Positions 33,887 through 40,776 of a stretch of DNA of 64,000 nucleotides are shown here, in pieces. Numbering within the stretch: the stretch's first letter is position 1; every line of letters begins with the position of its first letter. Both the position numbers and the translations under genes were made by a program. Under the pieces are notes generated by a model. The model ran no database searches. It saw nothing but the letters and a program-made list of their open reading frames with translations, and was not told where the DNA came from. The stretch comes from JADZEM01 sp046328125 (GTDB taxonomy: Bacteria; Chloroflexota; UBA6077; JACCZL01): the NCBI GenBank assembly GCA_046328125.1, contig JAXLXF010000004.1:62001-126000 (forward strand). Reading direction: 5' to 3'.

Positions 33887-34353
33887 CTATCCACCACGAT
33901 CCGGACCGACTCGGCGATCAGCGCAATGATGTAGTCAGTCCCGTCGCCTCCTGCGTTGTAGACGACTAAACCATCATACCCCTCGGACAACAGTTCGCGT
34001 CGAATCAGCGCCGCGACCCGTGGAGTGAGGAGTCGGGTGACTGGATCGAAGCGATAGGTCAGCCGGTCGATGTACGGCCCAAGCTCCTCGGCGTCTCCGA
34101 TCATAGGGCTGCGGAGCTTCACGGCTGTTGTGAGCTCGAATTCACCGAAGAATGGATCGGGCACCGATGCCGTGTAGAAGCCCTGACCATACGACCCCGT
34201 CCACGATCTGTTGATACTCACGCCGTCGCGGAGAATGGCCGCGGCGGACCGCTGATCCGTGTTGTGGTAGGTGACCACGCGGACAGCCGAATCCGCCAGC
34301 CATGCGTCCACGCCATCAGGATGGATCAGGTGCGGCGGTCGATTCTCGCTCAC
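33883..34353 (-). CDS. putative ADP-ribosyltransferase-fold protein
   Basis: A 156-aa protein whose pattern fits the compact ART/PARP-like fold: VVTYHNTDQRSAAAILRDGV with His30 (His of an H-Y-E triad), SYGQGFYTAS with Tyr60 on the expected beta-hairpin, GYDGLVVYNAGGDGTDY, and IALIAESVRIVV with Glu148 at the last strand. Polyvalent-phage and toxin ART domains share the 'YDG..v....E.v' ending. GTG 34353 has no Shine-Dalgarno; TACACT lies about eight bases upstream, suggesting a leaderless message. It is the first gene of a two-gene module with the CxxC protein. The ART call is by motif reading only. Confidence 0.55.
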   Translation of the reverse strand: MSENRPPHLIHPDGVDAWLADSAVRVVTYHNTDQRSAAAILRDGVSINRSWTGSYGQGFYTASVPDPFFGEFELTTAVKLRSPMIGDAEELGPYIDRLTYRFDPVTRLLTPRVAALIRRELLSEGYDGLVVYNAGGDGTDYIIALIAESVRIVVDR

Positions 34354-34382
34354 GGAGCGCGAGTGTAGCAGCAGTGCGTGCC

Positions 34383-34446
34383 TGCACCGCGAGCGTCAGC
34401 GAGCGGATCTCGGTCAAGAGGTCCGCTCGCTGACGCTCGCGGTGCA
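34383..34446. repeat. 25-bp perfect inverted repeat
   Basis: Arms 34383-34407 (TGCACCGCGAGCGTCAGCGA...) and 34422-34446 are exact reverse complements around a 14-nt loop, between the start of the ART-like gene and the end of the CBS protein gene (both on the minus strand). No T-run follows on either strand. Confidence 0.9.
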
Positions 34447-34479
34447 GAACGCAGGCGCGCCAACCTGGCCTGGTCGAGA

Positions 34480-34947
34480 TCAGTCGCCGGGGGGGCGGTC
34501 GTCCTGGGCGAAGCGGGCCGCTGGCGCCCGACACTTCGGACACTGCTCCGGCGGGTGCTCGTCGCGGACCGGCTCGCCGCAGATGTCGCAGTACCACTGG
34601 ACGGCCATCTGGCGGATCAGGTCCGAGCGGCTGACGATCCCGACCAGCTGCTGTCCAGCCAGCACCGGCACGCGCCTGATCCGCCGTTCGATCAAGAGGT
34701 AGCGGACTTCCTCGACGTCCGTCTCCTCGTTGACGCTGATGATGCCCGGCGACATGATGTCGCGGGCCAGCTTGCCCTTGCGGGCCAGCAGATCGTACTC
34801 GCTGATCAGGCCCACGACGGAGCCAGACTCATCGGTCACCGGCACGGCACTGATCTCGTGCCGAGCCAGAAGCAGGGCCACGTCCGCAATCGACGCGTCG
34901 GCCGGCGCACAGATCACCGGCGCCGTCATGATCTCTTTCACTTGCAT
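34480..34947 (-). CDS. CBS-pair protein with C-terminal zinc ribbon
   Basis: A 155-aa cytoplasmic sensor-type protein. Two CBS motifs (residues 1-58, VKEIMTAPVICAPADASIAD to GLISEYDLL; residues 62-116, ARDIMSPGIISVNEETDVEE to GIVSRSDLI) form a Bateman module that usually binds adenine nucleotides. It is followed by a rubredoxin-like zinc ribbon with Cys120, Cys123, Cys136 and Cys139 (YCDICGEP, CPKCRAP). The fusion suggests nucleotide or redox/metal sensing. No strong operon partner: the korAB genes lie upstream on the same strand but are separated by a large repeat. Confidence 0.88.
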   Translation of the reverse strand: MQVKEIMTAPVICAPADASIADVALLLARHEISAVPVTDESGSVVGLISEYDLLARKGKLARDIMSPGIISVNEETDVEEVRYLLIERRIRRVPVLAGQQLVGIVSRSDLIRQMAVQWYCDICGEPVRDEHPPEQCPKCRAPAARFAQDDRPPGD

Positions 34948-35000
34948 GCGCCCGATACCTCCGCGAGCAACGTCGATCGGCCGGAGACGACGGGAAGACT

Positions 35001-35107
35001 GAGAAGCCCCACCCCCAGCCCCTCCCCATTGCGGTGGAGAGGGGAGTTAGCGGAGGATCTCCCCCTCTCCATCGCAATGGGGAGGGGGTTGGGGGGTGGG
35101 GCTTCTC
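35001..35107. repeat. long imperfect inverted repeat (CCCCTCTCC family)
   Basis: Left arm 35001-35044 (GAGAAGCCCCACCCCCAGCC...) and right arm 35061-35107 are complementary over about 44 bases with a few mismatches and single-base indels, around a 16-nt loop. It lies between the CBS gene and the korB stop, which abuts its right end. The CCCCTCTCC core recurs at 9809-9837, 47069-47097 and, more degenerately, 49561-49600. Confidence 0.8.
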
Positions 35108-35977
35108 TCAGACGAACTCGAGCTTCAGCCGCTCGAGGTCCGCCTTGTGCTCGTTCAGATCCTGGTGCACCAGCGGACCCTGCTTGAGCGCCGACACTTG
35201 CTCCTCGTAGGTGGGGCGCTCGGTGTTCTGATAGAGAATGCCGATCGGGATGCGGTCACCCCACTCCTGCGCCTTCGCCCAGACGTGGTCGCGATTGGTC
35301 CGGTCGTAGCCGGGCTCCTCCTCGACCTTGTAGCTCCGCTGGCGGTACCAGTCGTACGTGTTGATCTTGTTGTAGGTCACGCACGGCTGGAGGCAATCGA
35401 CAATCGAGTAGCCCCGGTGCGAGATCGCCGCCTGAAGCACGGCGTTCATGTGCTTCGGGTCGGCGGCCGAGGCCCGCGCGATGAACGTGGCGCCAGCTGA
35501 GAGTGCCAGCGCGATCGGGTTGATGGCGAACTCGATGGAGCCCTCGGGCGAGAACGAGCTGATGTAACCGCGCTCGCTGGTCGGCGAGTACTGGCCTTTG
35601 GTCAGGCCGTAGACCTGGTTGTTTTCGACGATGTGGGTGATGTCGGCGTTTCTGCGCATGGCGTGGACGAAGTGTCCCTGCCCGATGCCGTAGCCGTCGC
35701 CATCGCCGGTGACCGCGATCACCTTGAGGTCGTGGTTCGCCAGCTTGATCCCCTGCGCCACCGGCAGCGCCCGGCCGTGGATCGAGTTGAAGCCGTTCGC
35801 CTTCATATAGTGGGGCAGCTTCGAGCCGCAGCCGATGCCCGAAACGAGCAGCACCTCGTGGGGATTCAGGTCCAGGCCGGCCAGCGCCTGCTTGAGGGCG
35901 GCCAGGATGCCGAAGTCGCCACAGCCGGGGCACCACGTCGATTTCTGGCCGCCGTTGAAGATCTTGAGGTCAGTCAC
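35108..35977 (-). CDS. korB: 2-oxoacid:ferredoxin oxidoreductase, beta subunit
   Basis: Thiamine-diphosphate subunit of the 2-oxoglutarate (or related 2-oxoacid):ferredoxin oxidoreductase, which oxidatively decarboxylates the acid to an acyl-CoA and reduces ferredoxin. 289 aa, normal length. Motifs: STWCPGCGDFGIL (iron-sulfur Cys), SGIGCGSKLPHY, GDGDGYGIGQGHF (ThDP/Mg) and ENNQVYGLTKGQYSPTS. GTG 35977 has GGAGG six bases upstream, embedded in the korA stop region; the gap to korA is 3 bp, so both are co-translated. Two-subunit KorAB enzymes of this type are found in aerobes as well as anaerobes. Confidence 0.94.
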   Translation of the reverse strand: MTDLKIFNGGQKSTWCPGCGDFGILAALKQALAGLDLNPHEVLLVSGIGCGSKLPHYMKANGFNSIHGRALPVAQGIKLANHDLKVIAVTGDGDGYGIGQGHFVHAMRRNADITHIVENNQVYGLTKGQYSPTSERGYISSFSPEGSIEFAINPIALALSAGATFIARASAADPKHMNAVLQAAISHRGYSIVDCLQPCVTYNKINTYDWYRQRSYKVEEEPGYDRTNRDHVWAKAQEWGDRIPIGILYQNTERPTYEEQVSALKQGPLVHQDLNEHKADLERLKLEFV

Positions 35978-35980
35978 GGC

Positions 35981-37780
35981 TCACCTCCCGTCCTGGGCGC
36001 CGGTCACCCGGACCGTGCCGCCGCTGGTGGAGCGATCGAGGACCGCCGCGACGAGCTCGTCCGGCGAGAGCGGCCGGCCGTCATACTTGTTCACCCGCAG
36101 ATCGGCCTTGCGCCCGGTCAGGCCGCGCAAGACGTGGGCGAGCTGGCCGGTGAAGTTCTGCTCCACCACGATCATGCGCTTGATCTTGTCGAGCTCGGCC
36201 GTGATGCGGTCCTCGTCCAGCGGGAACATGTCCACGAACTGGAGGAAGTTGGTGCTGACACCGTTAGAGTTCAGGAGGTCGGTCGCCTCGCGGACCGCGC
36301 CGTAGGTGCCGCCCCAGCCGACCAGCGTGACGTCGGCGTTCTCCGGGCCGTACCACGTTGGCAGGCGCATCTCCTGGGCGGCGCGATCCTGCTTCCGCAT
36401 CCGCTTGTCCATCTGGCGGATGCGGTCGTCGGACTCCTCGGTGTTGTGGCCGACGTCGGTGTGCTCGTCGCCGGTCGTGATGTAGACCGCGTTCGGGTGG
36501 CCGGGGATGGCCCGTGGGGAGACGCCGCTCTCGGTGGGCCGATGGCGGACGTACTCCTCGGTGATCTTGTCGAGCGCCGCGTAGTCCAGCAGCTCGCCCC
36601 GGTCGATCTCGACGGCGTCGAAGTCGATCGCGTCCATGTCGATGGTCCGGATCGCGTTCGAGAGGTACAGGTCGCTCAGGATGATGACCGGCGCCTGGTA
36701 CCGCTCGGCGAGGTTGAACGCGCGGTGGCCGGCCTCGAAGCACTGCTCGATGGTGCCCGGCGCGATCACGATCCGTGGGAACTCGCCGTGCGAGGCGTAC
36801 AGCACGAATTCGAGATCGGACTGCTCGGTGCGGGTCGGCAGGCCGGTCGAAGGGCCGGCGCGCTGCACCTCGGCGATCACCAGCGGCGTCTCGGTCATGG
36901 CGGCCAGCCCGAGCGTCTCGACCATCAGGCAGAAGCCGCCGCCGGAGCTGGCGGTCATAGCTCTGACGCCAGCGTGGGCCGCGCCGGTCGCCATCAGGAT
37001 CGCCGCGATCTCGTCCTCGGTCTGCTTCTGGACGATGCCGAAGCGGGCGGCGTGGGACGCCAGCCATTCGGTGATGGTGCTGGCGGGGGTCATCGGGTAC
37101 GTCGAGATGAACTTGCAGCCGCCCGCCAGTGCGCCCATCGCGATGGCCTGGTTGCCGTTCATCATCATCCGCTTCGGGGCGCCGGGGACGGCGCGGAGCT
37201 TCCACGGGAACTCGGAGCCGTACTGCTCCTGGGCGTCCTTGTACGCCACTTCCGCGACGCGGAGGTTGTTCTTGACGGTGTCCGCGCCCTTCCGCTTGAA
37301 GTTGGACTCGATGACGTCCGCGATCGCTTCGTAGTTGAAGCTGGTCAGGCCGGCCATCGCGCCGATGGCGGCCGTGTTCATCATGATGCGATGGCCGCCC
37401 TCCTGCTCGGCGATCTTGGTGAGCGGCATGCTGAAGTCGCGAACGCCCCGGTCGCTCAGCTCGTCGGTCGGCACCTTGATGGCGCTGTCGTGAAGGATGC
37501 CGCCGCCGGCCACCAGATCGTTCCAGTTGAGGTCCACGGTCTCCTTGTTGAAGGCGAGGAGCAAATGGAGGGTGTCGTCGAAGGTGTAGAGCGGATTCTC
37601 GCCGACCCTGATCTGATAGAAGTTGTGGCCGCCGCGAATCCGCGACATATAGTCCTGGAGGCCGAAGCAGTGGAGGCCCGCGCGCATCACCGCGCGGGCG
37701 AAGCCGGCTCCACCCGACTCGACTCCTTGCCCGGCCTCCCCGCCGAGCCGGACCTGGAAGCTATTGATCGTCTCGGACAT
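35981..37780 (-). CDS. korA: 2-oxoacid:acceptor oxidoreductase, gamma-alpha fused subunit
   Basis: A 599-aa fusion. The N-terminal gamma domain (1-190) has VRLGGEAGQGVESGG and MSRIRGGHNFYQIRV. The alpha domain (about 200-599) has GNQAIAMGALAGG, YPMTPASTITEWLA, VRAMTASSGGGFCLM, GPSTGLPTRTEQSDL and the C-terminal TFTGQ-like VEQNFTGQLAHVLRG. With KorB it forms the ThDP enzyme; the fused arrangement is typical of 2-oxoglutarate oxidoreductases of actinobacteria and Chloroflexota. GGGGAGGG precedes ATG 37780. A 14-bp stem-loop lies about 90 nt upstream in the leader, with a candidate promoter beyond it. Confidence 0.94.
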   Translation of the reverse strand: MSETINSFQVRLGGEAGQGVESGGAGFARAVMRAGLHCFGLQDYMSRIRGGHNFYQIRVGENPLYTFDDTLHLLLAFNKETVDLNWNDLVAGGGILHDSAIKVPTDELSDRGVRDFSMPLTKIAEQEGGHRIMMNTAAIGAMAGLTSFNYEAIADVIESNFKRKGADTVKNNLRVAEVAYKDAQEQYGSEFPWKLRAVPGAPKRMMMNGNQAIAMGALAGGCKFISTYPMTPASTITEWLASHAARFGIVQKQTEDEIAAILMATGAAHAGVRAMTASSGGGFCLMVETLGLAAMTETPLVIAEVQRAGPSTGLPTRTEQSDLEFVLYASHGEFPRIVIAPGTIEQCFEAGHRAFNLAERYQAPVIILSDLYLSNAIRTIDMDAIDFDAVEIDRGELLDYAALDKITEEYVRHRPTESGVSPRAIPGHPNAVYITTGDEHTDVGHNTEESDDRIRQMDKRMRKQDRAAQEMRLPTWYGPENADVTLVGWGGTYGAVREATDLLNSNGVSTNFLQFVDMFPLDEDRITAELDKIKRMIVVEQNFTGQLAHVLRGLTGRKADLRVNKYDGRPLSPDELVAAVLDRSTSGGTVRVTGAQDGR

Positions 37781-37869
37781 TTGCCCTCCCCTGGTCGGAG
37801 CGCTCGGCAGCGAGCGGACGCGACCGCACCCTGGGGCGACGAGCTTGCGAGGCTATGCATCCAGAACAC

Positions 37870-37902
37870 AGCAGCGCCCGTCCACACAGGACGGGCGCTG
37901 CT
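37870..37902 (-). promoter_or_regulatory. 14-bp stem-loop in korA leader
   Basis: AGCAGCGCCCGTCC (37870-37883) and GGACGGGCGCTGCT (37889-37902) form a perfect stem with loop ACACA, 90 nt upstream of the korA start. There is no clean T-run, so it may be an mRNA stabiliser or attenuator-type structure rather than a simple terminator. Confidence 0.55.
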
Positions 37903-37958
37903 GCGCATGGTTCACGTGCCGATGTCGCCCCCATTGGCGCAACGAATAGCTCGGCGAC

Positions 37959-37988
37959 ATCTTAGCGCGCGTCTGGGGGTGAGGCCAA
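37959..37988 (-). promoter_or_regulatory. candidate korAB promoter
   Basis: On the minus strand TTGGCC (37988-37983) and TAAGAT (37964-37959) are separated by 18 bp, placing a start of transcription about 170 nt before korA. Confidence 0.35.
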
Positions 37989-37999
37989 CAATGGGCGGA

Positions 38000-38076
38000 G
38001 TGGCGAGTGGCGAGTAGCGAGTAGCGAGAGGACCATCACTCGCAACTCGCAACTCGCAACTCGCAACTCGCTACTC
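38000..38076. repeat. seven-base-period inverted repeat (CGAGTAG / CTCGCAA)
   Basis: The left side (38000-38031) consists of CGAGTGG, CGAGTAG, CGAGTAG, CGAGAGG heptads. The right side (38039-38076) consists of four CTCGCAA heptads then CTCGCTACTCC. The two sides are roughly complementary, so the array can fold. It lies just after the stop of the disordered-protein gene and before the korA promoter. Confidence 0.85.
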
Positions 38077-38083
38077 CGTCCGG

Positions 38084-38416
38084 TCAGCCCGGGGCGCCGG
38101 ACGCCACGCCGCCCTGGCTGTTCGCCTTGCCGTCTCTGGCGGACTTGGTCACGTCGCCGCCGAGTGGCGCCAGCGGGCCTTCGTTCCCCTCGCCCTCGAA
38201 CTGGCCGACCGGGCCGGCCATGCCACCCTGCTCGCTGCCGCCCCGGGCCACGCCGCCCGAGCGAACGGGCACGGTGCCTTCTGGTGCGCTGTCCGGGTTT
38301 ACTGACGCGGTGCGCTCGGTGATGCCGTCAACTGGCCGCTCTGGATCCTGACCGGACTGCGCTTTGCTCGTCGACAGGCGCTCGCCCTCGGTCGGCGAGG
38401 ATGGTTTGCTCGTCAT
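38084..38416 (-). CDS. small disordered hydrophilic protein, 110 aa
   Basis: Function unknown. From ATG 38416 (GGAGG five to six bases upstream) the protein is 110 aa with no hydrophobic segment and a composition of Ser, Gly, Pro, Glu, Lys, Thr, so it is predicted to be intrinsically disordered: MTSKPSSPTEGERLSTSK at the start and GGVARGGSEQGGMAGPVGQF later. Such proteins resemble stress-related hydrophilins, but there is no diagnostic motif. The strong ribosome-binding site argues that it is real. The frame stays open upstream to 38584 only through a tandem repeat. Confidence 0.65.
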   Translation of the reverse strand: MTSKPSSPTEGERLSTSKAQSGQDPERPVDGITERTASVNPDSAPEGTVPVRSGGVARGGSEQGGMAGPVGQFEGEGNEGPLAPLGGDVTKSARDGKANSQGGVASGAPG

Positions 38417-38484
38417 GTCGTCCTCCCTGCCCCTCCGAAACGTGCGGTTCTCGCTCCTCGCGAACGCTGGGACGCAGAGGCTGT

Positions 38485-38548
38485 GCCAGACGCCAGCGGA
38501 GCCGGACGCTCCCTGAGCCAGACGCCACCAGAGCCGGACGTTACCAGG
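38485..38548. repeat. two 32-bp tandem repeat units
   Basis: Units 38485-38516 and 38517-38548 both begin GCCAGACGCCA and share GAGCCGGACG. They lie in the 293-bp divergent region between the disordered protein and the first substrate-binding protein; the rest of that gap holds only the promoter below. Confidence 0.65.
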
Positions 38549-38640
38549 GACGGAGGCGCGGCCCAGGCTGGCGCAGTCCGGCACGGATCGTGCACGACCG
38601 GCCGGGTTGATGCGCGGCTCTCGTCGCCTTGTCGCGACGC

Positions 38641-38669
38641 TTGTGGCTACGGTAGCCCGGTGCTACAGT
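38641..38669 (+). promoter_or_regulatory. promoter of substrate-binding protein gene 1
   Basis: TTGTGG (38641-38646) and TACAGT (38664-38669) with a 17-bp spacer, 40 nt before the start codon. The same arrangement precedes the two paralogues. Confidence 0.6.
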
Positions 38670-38709
38670 TCGACGCCGAATGCTCTGCTCGGACCCTCTG
38701 GAGGATCTC

Positions 38710-40608
38710 GTGCAATCTCGTCACGATCCGATGTCGTCCCCCGTTCGTGTGACCCGGCGAGCGCTGCTGCGCGCCGGGATGGCGCTGGCAGCACTCCCGC
38801 TGATCGCCGCTTGCGGCCAGGCTGCCTCCCCTTCTCCGACCTCGGCGCCGCCGGCTGGCGCGGGCCAGGCGAAGCCAACTGAGGCCGCCGCTAAGCCCGC
38901 CGACGCCGCCAAGCCGGCTGCCGCGACGCCAGCTGCCGCGGCGCAGACCGCCCCCGCCGCCAAGACCTCGGGTGGAGCCGGCGGCGTCCTGAAAATGCTG
39001 CTCTGGCAGGCCCCCACCATCCTCAACCCGCATCTGTCGCAGGGCACCAAGGACTACATCGCGGCACGCTGCTGCACCGAGCCGCTGCTCACGGTGGACA
39101 ACGACGGCAAGCTCGCGCCGGTCCTGGCCGCCGAAGTTCCCAGCAAGGAGAACAACGGCCTCTCGGCGGACGGCAAGTCGGTGACCTACAAGCTGAAGCC
39201 GGGCATCAAGTGGGCGGACGGCAATCCGTTCTCGGCTGACGACGTGGCGTTCACGTTCCAGTTCGTCTCGGACCCGGCCTCGTCGGCGGTCACGGCCGGC
39301 ACGTACGCCAACATCGCCAGCGTCGAGGCGGTCGATCCTGGCACGGTCAAGATCACGTTCAAGGAGCCGACCGGCGGCTGGTTCGTGCCATTCGTCGGCG
39401 GCAACGGCCAGATCCTGCCGAAGCACCTGATGAAGGACTTCATCGGCGCGAAGTCCCGCGAGGCGCCGCTGAACACCAAGCTCGTCGGGACTGGCCCGTA
39501 CGTGGTGGAGGACTTCAAGCCGGGCGACCTCGTGATCTACAAGCCGAACCCGAACTTCCGCGACGCCGCCAAGGGGCTGTTCGAGCGGATCGAGCTGAAG
39601 GGCGGCGGCGACGCGGTTTCGGCGGCCCGCTCGGTGTTCCAGACCGGCGAGTACGACTACGCCTGGAACCTGCAGGTGGAAGCGCCGGTCCTCGACGATG
39701 TGATGAAGGGCGGCAAGGGCGAGCTGGTCACGGCGCCGGGCTCGGGCGTGGAGCAGGTCTACTTCCCGTTCGCCGACACGACCAAGGAGACGAACGGCGA
39801 GCGCGGCGCGCCCGGCACCCAGCATCCGTTCTTGAAGGACATCAAAGTCCGCCAGGCGATGTCGATGGCGATCGACAAGCAGACGATGTCGAAGCAGTTG
39901 TACGGGCCGACTGGCGACCCGACGAACAACGTGCTTACCACGCCGGGCAACCTGTCCTCGAAGACATCCACCCACGAGTTCAACATCGAGAAGGCGAACA
40001 AGCTGCTGGACGACGCCGGCTACAAGAAGGGCGGCGACGGCATCCGGATGACGCCCGATGGCATCCGGATGAAGGTCGTCTTCCAGACCTCGATCAACTC
40101 GCTTCGCCAGAAGGAGCAGGCGATCATCAAGGACGGCTGGCAGAAGATCGGCATCGAGACCGAGCTCAAGTCGGTGGACGCCGGCGTCTTCTTCTCCAGC
40201 GACCCTGGCAACCCGGACATCTTCGCCCGCTTCTCGACGGACGTCCAGATGTTCACCAGCACGTTCGACTCGCCGTTCCCGGTCAGCTACATGAACCGGT
40301 TCTACACTGGCCCTGACCCGAGCCGCACCTGGGGCCAGAAGTCGAACAACTGGTCCGGCCGGAACTTCTTGAAGTGGAAGAACGACCAGTACGACAAGCT
40401 GTTCGATCAAGTGCTGGTCGAGCTGGACCAGGCGAAGGCTGCGACGATGTGGCAGCAGTTGAACGACCTGATCGTCAACGACTACGCGGACGTGCCACTG
40501 GTCGATCGCAAGTTCGCGAGCGCCCGCGCCAAGTCGCTGACCGGCCCGGACCCGCGCGCATTCGACAACGAGACCTGGAACATCGCGGACTGGAAGAAGG
40601 GCGGCTGA
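38710..40608 (+). CDS. oligopeptide-type ABC transporter substrate-binding lipoprotein 1
   Basis: Extracytoplasmic solute-binding protein of family 5 (DppA/OppA/NikA type), 632 aa. GTG 38710 has GGAGG five bases upstream. The N-terminus is a Tat-type lipoprotein signal: VTRRALLRAGMALAALPLIAAC, with twin Arg and lipobox Cys. An Ala/Lys/Pro/Glu-rich tether (to about residue 90) precedes the binding domain, which has the family pattern GTKDYIAARCCTEPLLTVDNDGK, YKLKPGIKWADGNPFSADDVAF and VRQAMSMAIDKQ. It captures peptides or other solutes for the permeases at 45111-47050. It is the first of three tandem paralogues, more diverged from the others in the tether. Confidence 0.92.
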   Translation: MQSRHDPMSSPVRVTRRALLRAGMALAALPLIAACGQAASPSPTSAPPAGAGQAKPTEAAAKPADAAKPAAATPAAAAQTAPAAKTSGGAGGVLKMLLWQAPTILNPHLSQGTKDYIAARCCTEPLLTVDNDGKLAPVLAAEVPSKENNGLSADGKSVTYKLKPGIKWADGNPFSADDVAFTFQFVSDPASSAVTAGTYANIASVEAVDPGTVKITFKEPTGGWFVPFVGGNGQILPKHLMKDFIGAKSREAPLNTKLVGTGPYVVEDFKPGDLVIYKPNPNFRDAAKGLFERIELKGGGDAVSAARSVFQTGEYDYAWNLQVEAPVLDDVMKGGKGELVTAPGSGVEQVYFPFADTTKETNGERGAPGTQHPFLKDIKVRQAMSMAIDKQTMSKQLYGPTGDPTNNVLTTPGNLSSKTSTHEFNIEKANKLLDDAGYKKGGDGIRMTPDGIRMKVVFQTSINSLRQKEQAIIKDGWQKIGIETELKSVDAGVFFSSDPGNPDIFARFSTDVQMFTSTFDSPFPVSYMNRFYTGPDPSRTWGQKSNNWSGRNFLKWKNDQYDKLFDQVLVELDQAKAATMWQQLNDLIVNDYADVPLVDRKFASARAKSLTGPDPRAFDNETWNIADWKKGG

Positions 40609-40670
40609 CGCGGGATCACCCCTAACTACCAGCCGCTCCGACAGGGAGAGGATCTCCCGGGCACCGAACG

Positions 40671-40706
40671 GCCCCCTTCCCGACGTTACGGGAAGGGGGC
40701 TTCTTT
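40671..40706 (+). terminator. Rho-independent terminator after substrate-binding protein 1
   Basis: GCCCCCTTCCCG (40671-40682), loop ACGTTA, CGGGAAGGGGGC (40689-40700), then TTCTTT: a perfect 12-bp stem with a U-rich tail. Confidence 0.9.
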
Positions 40707-40716
40707 CGATCAATAC

Positions 40717-40745
40717 TTGCACGATGCCGGTGCTGGTGCTAGTCT
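40717..40745 (+). promoter_or_regulatory. promoter of substrate-binding protein gene 2
   Basis: TTGCAC (40717-40722) and TAGTCT (40740-40745), spacer 17 bp, 31 nt before GTG 40777. Confidence 0.6.
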
Positions 40746-40776
40746 GGCCTGACGCAATCTCGCGCCGGAGGTCCCG

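Noticed and set aside
35633..38017. A 794-aa plus-strand frame opposite korA
   Set aside because: It is antisense to well-conserved korA/korB, rich in Val/Asp/Arg/His as expected of a shadow frame in GC-rich DNA, with no domain motif.
38000..38076. CRISPR-like array
   Set aside because: Units are seven bases without spacers; no repeat-spacer alternation and no cas genes occur in the window.
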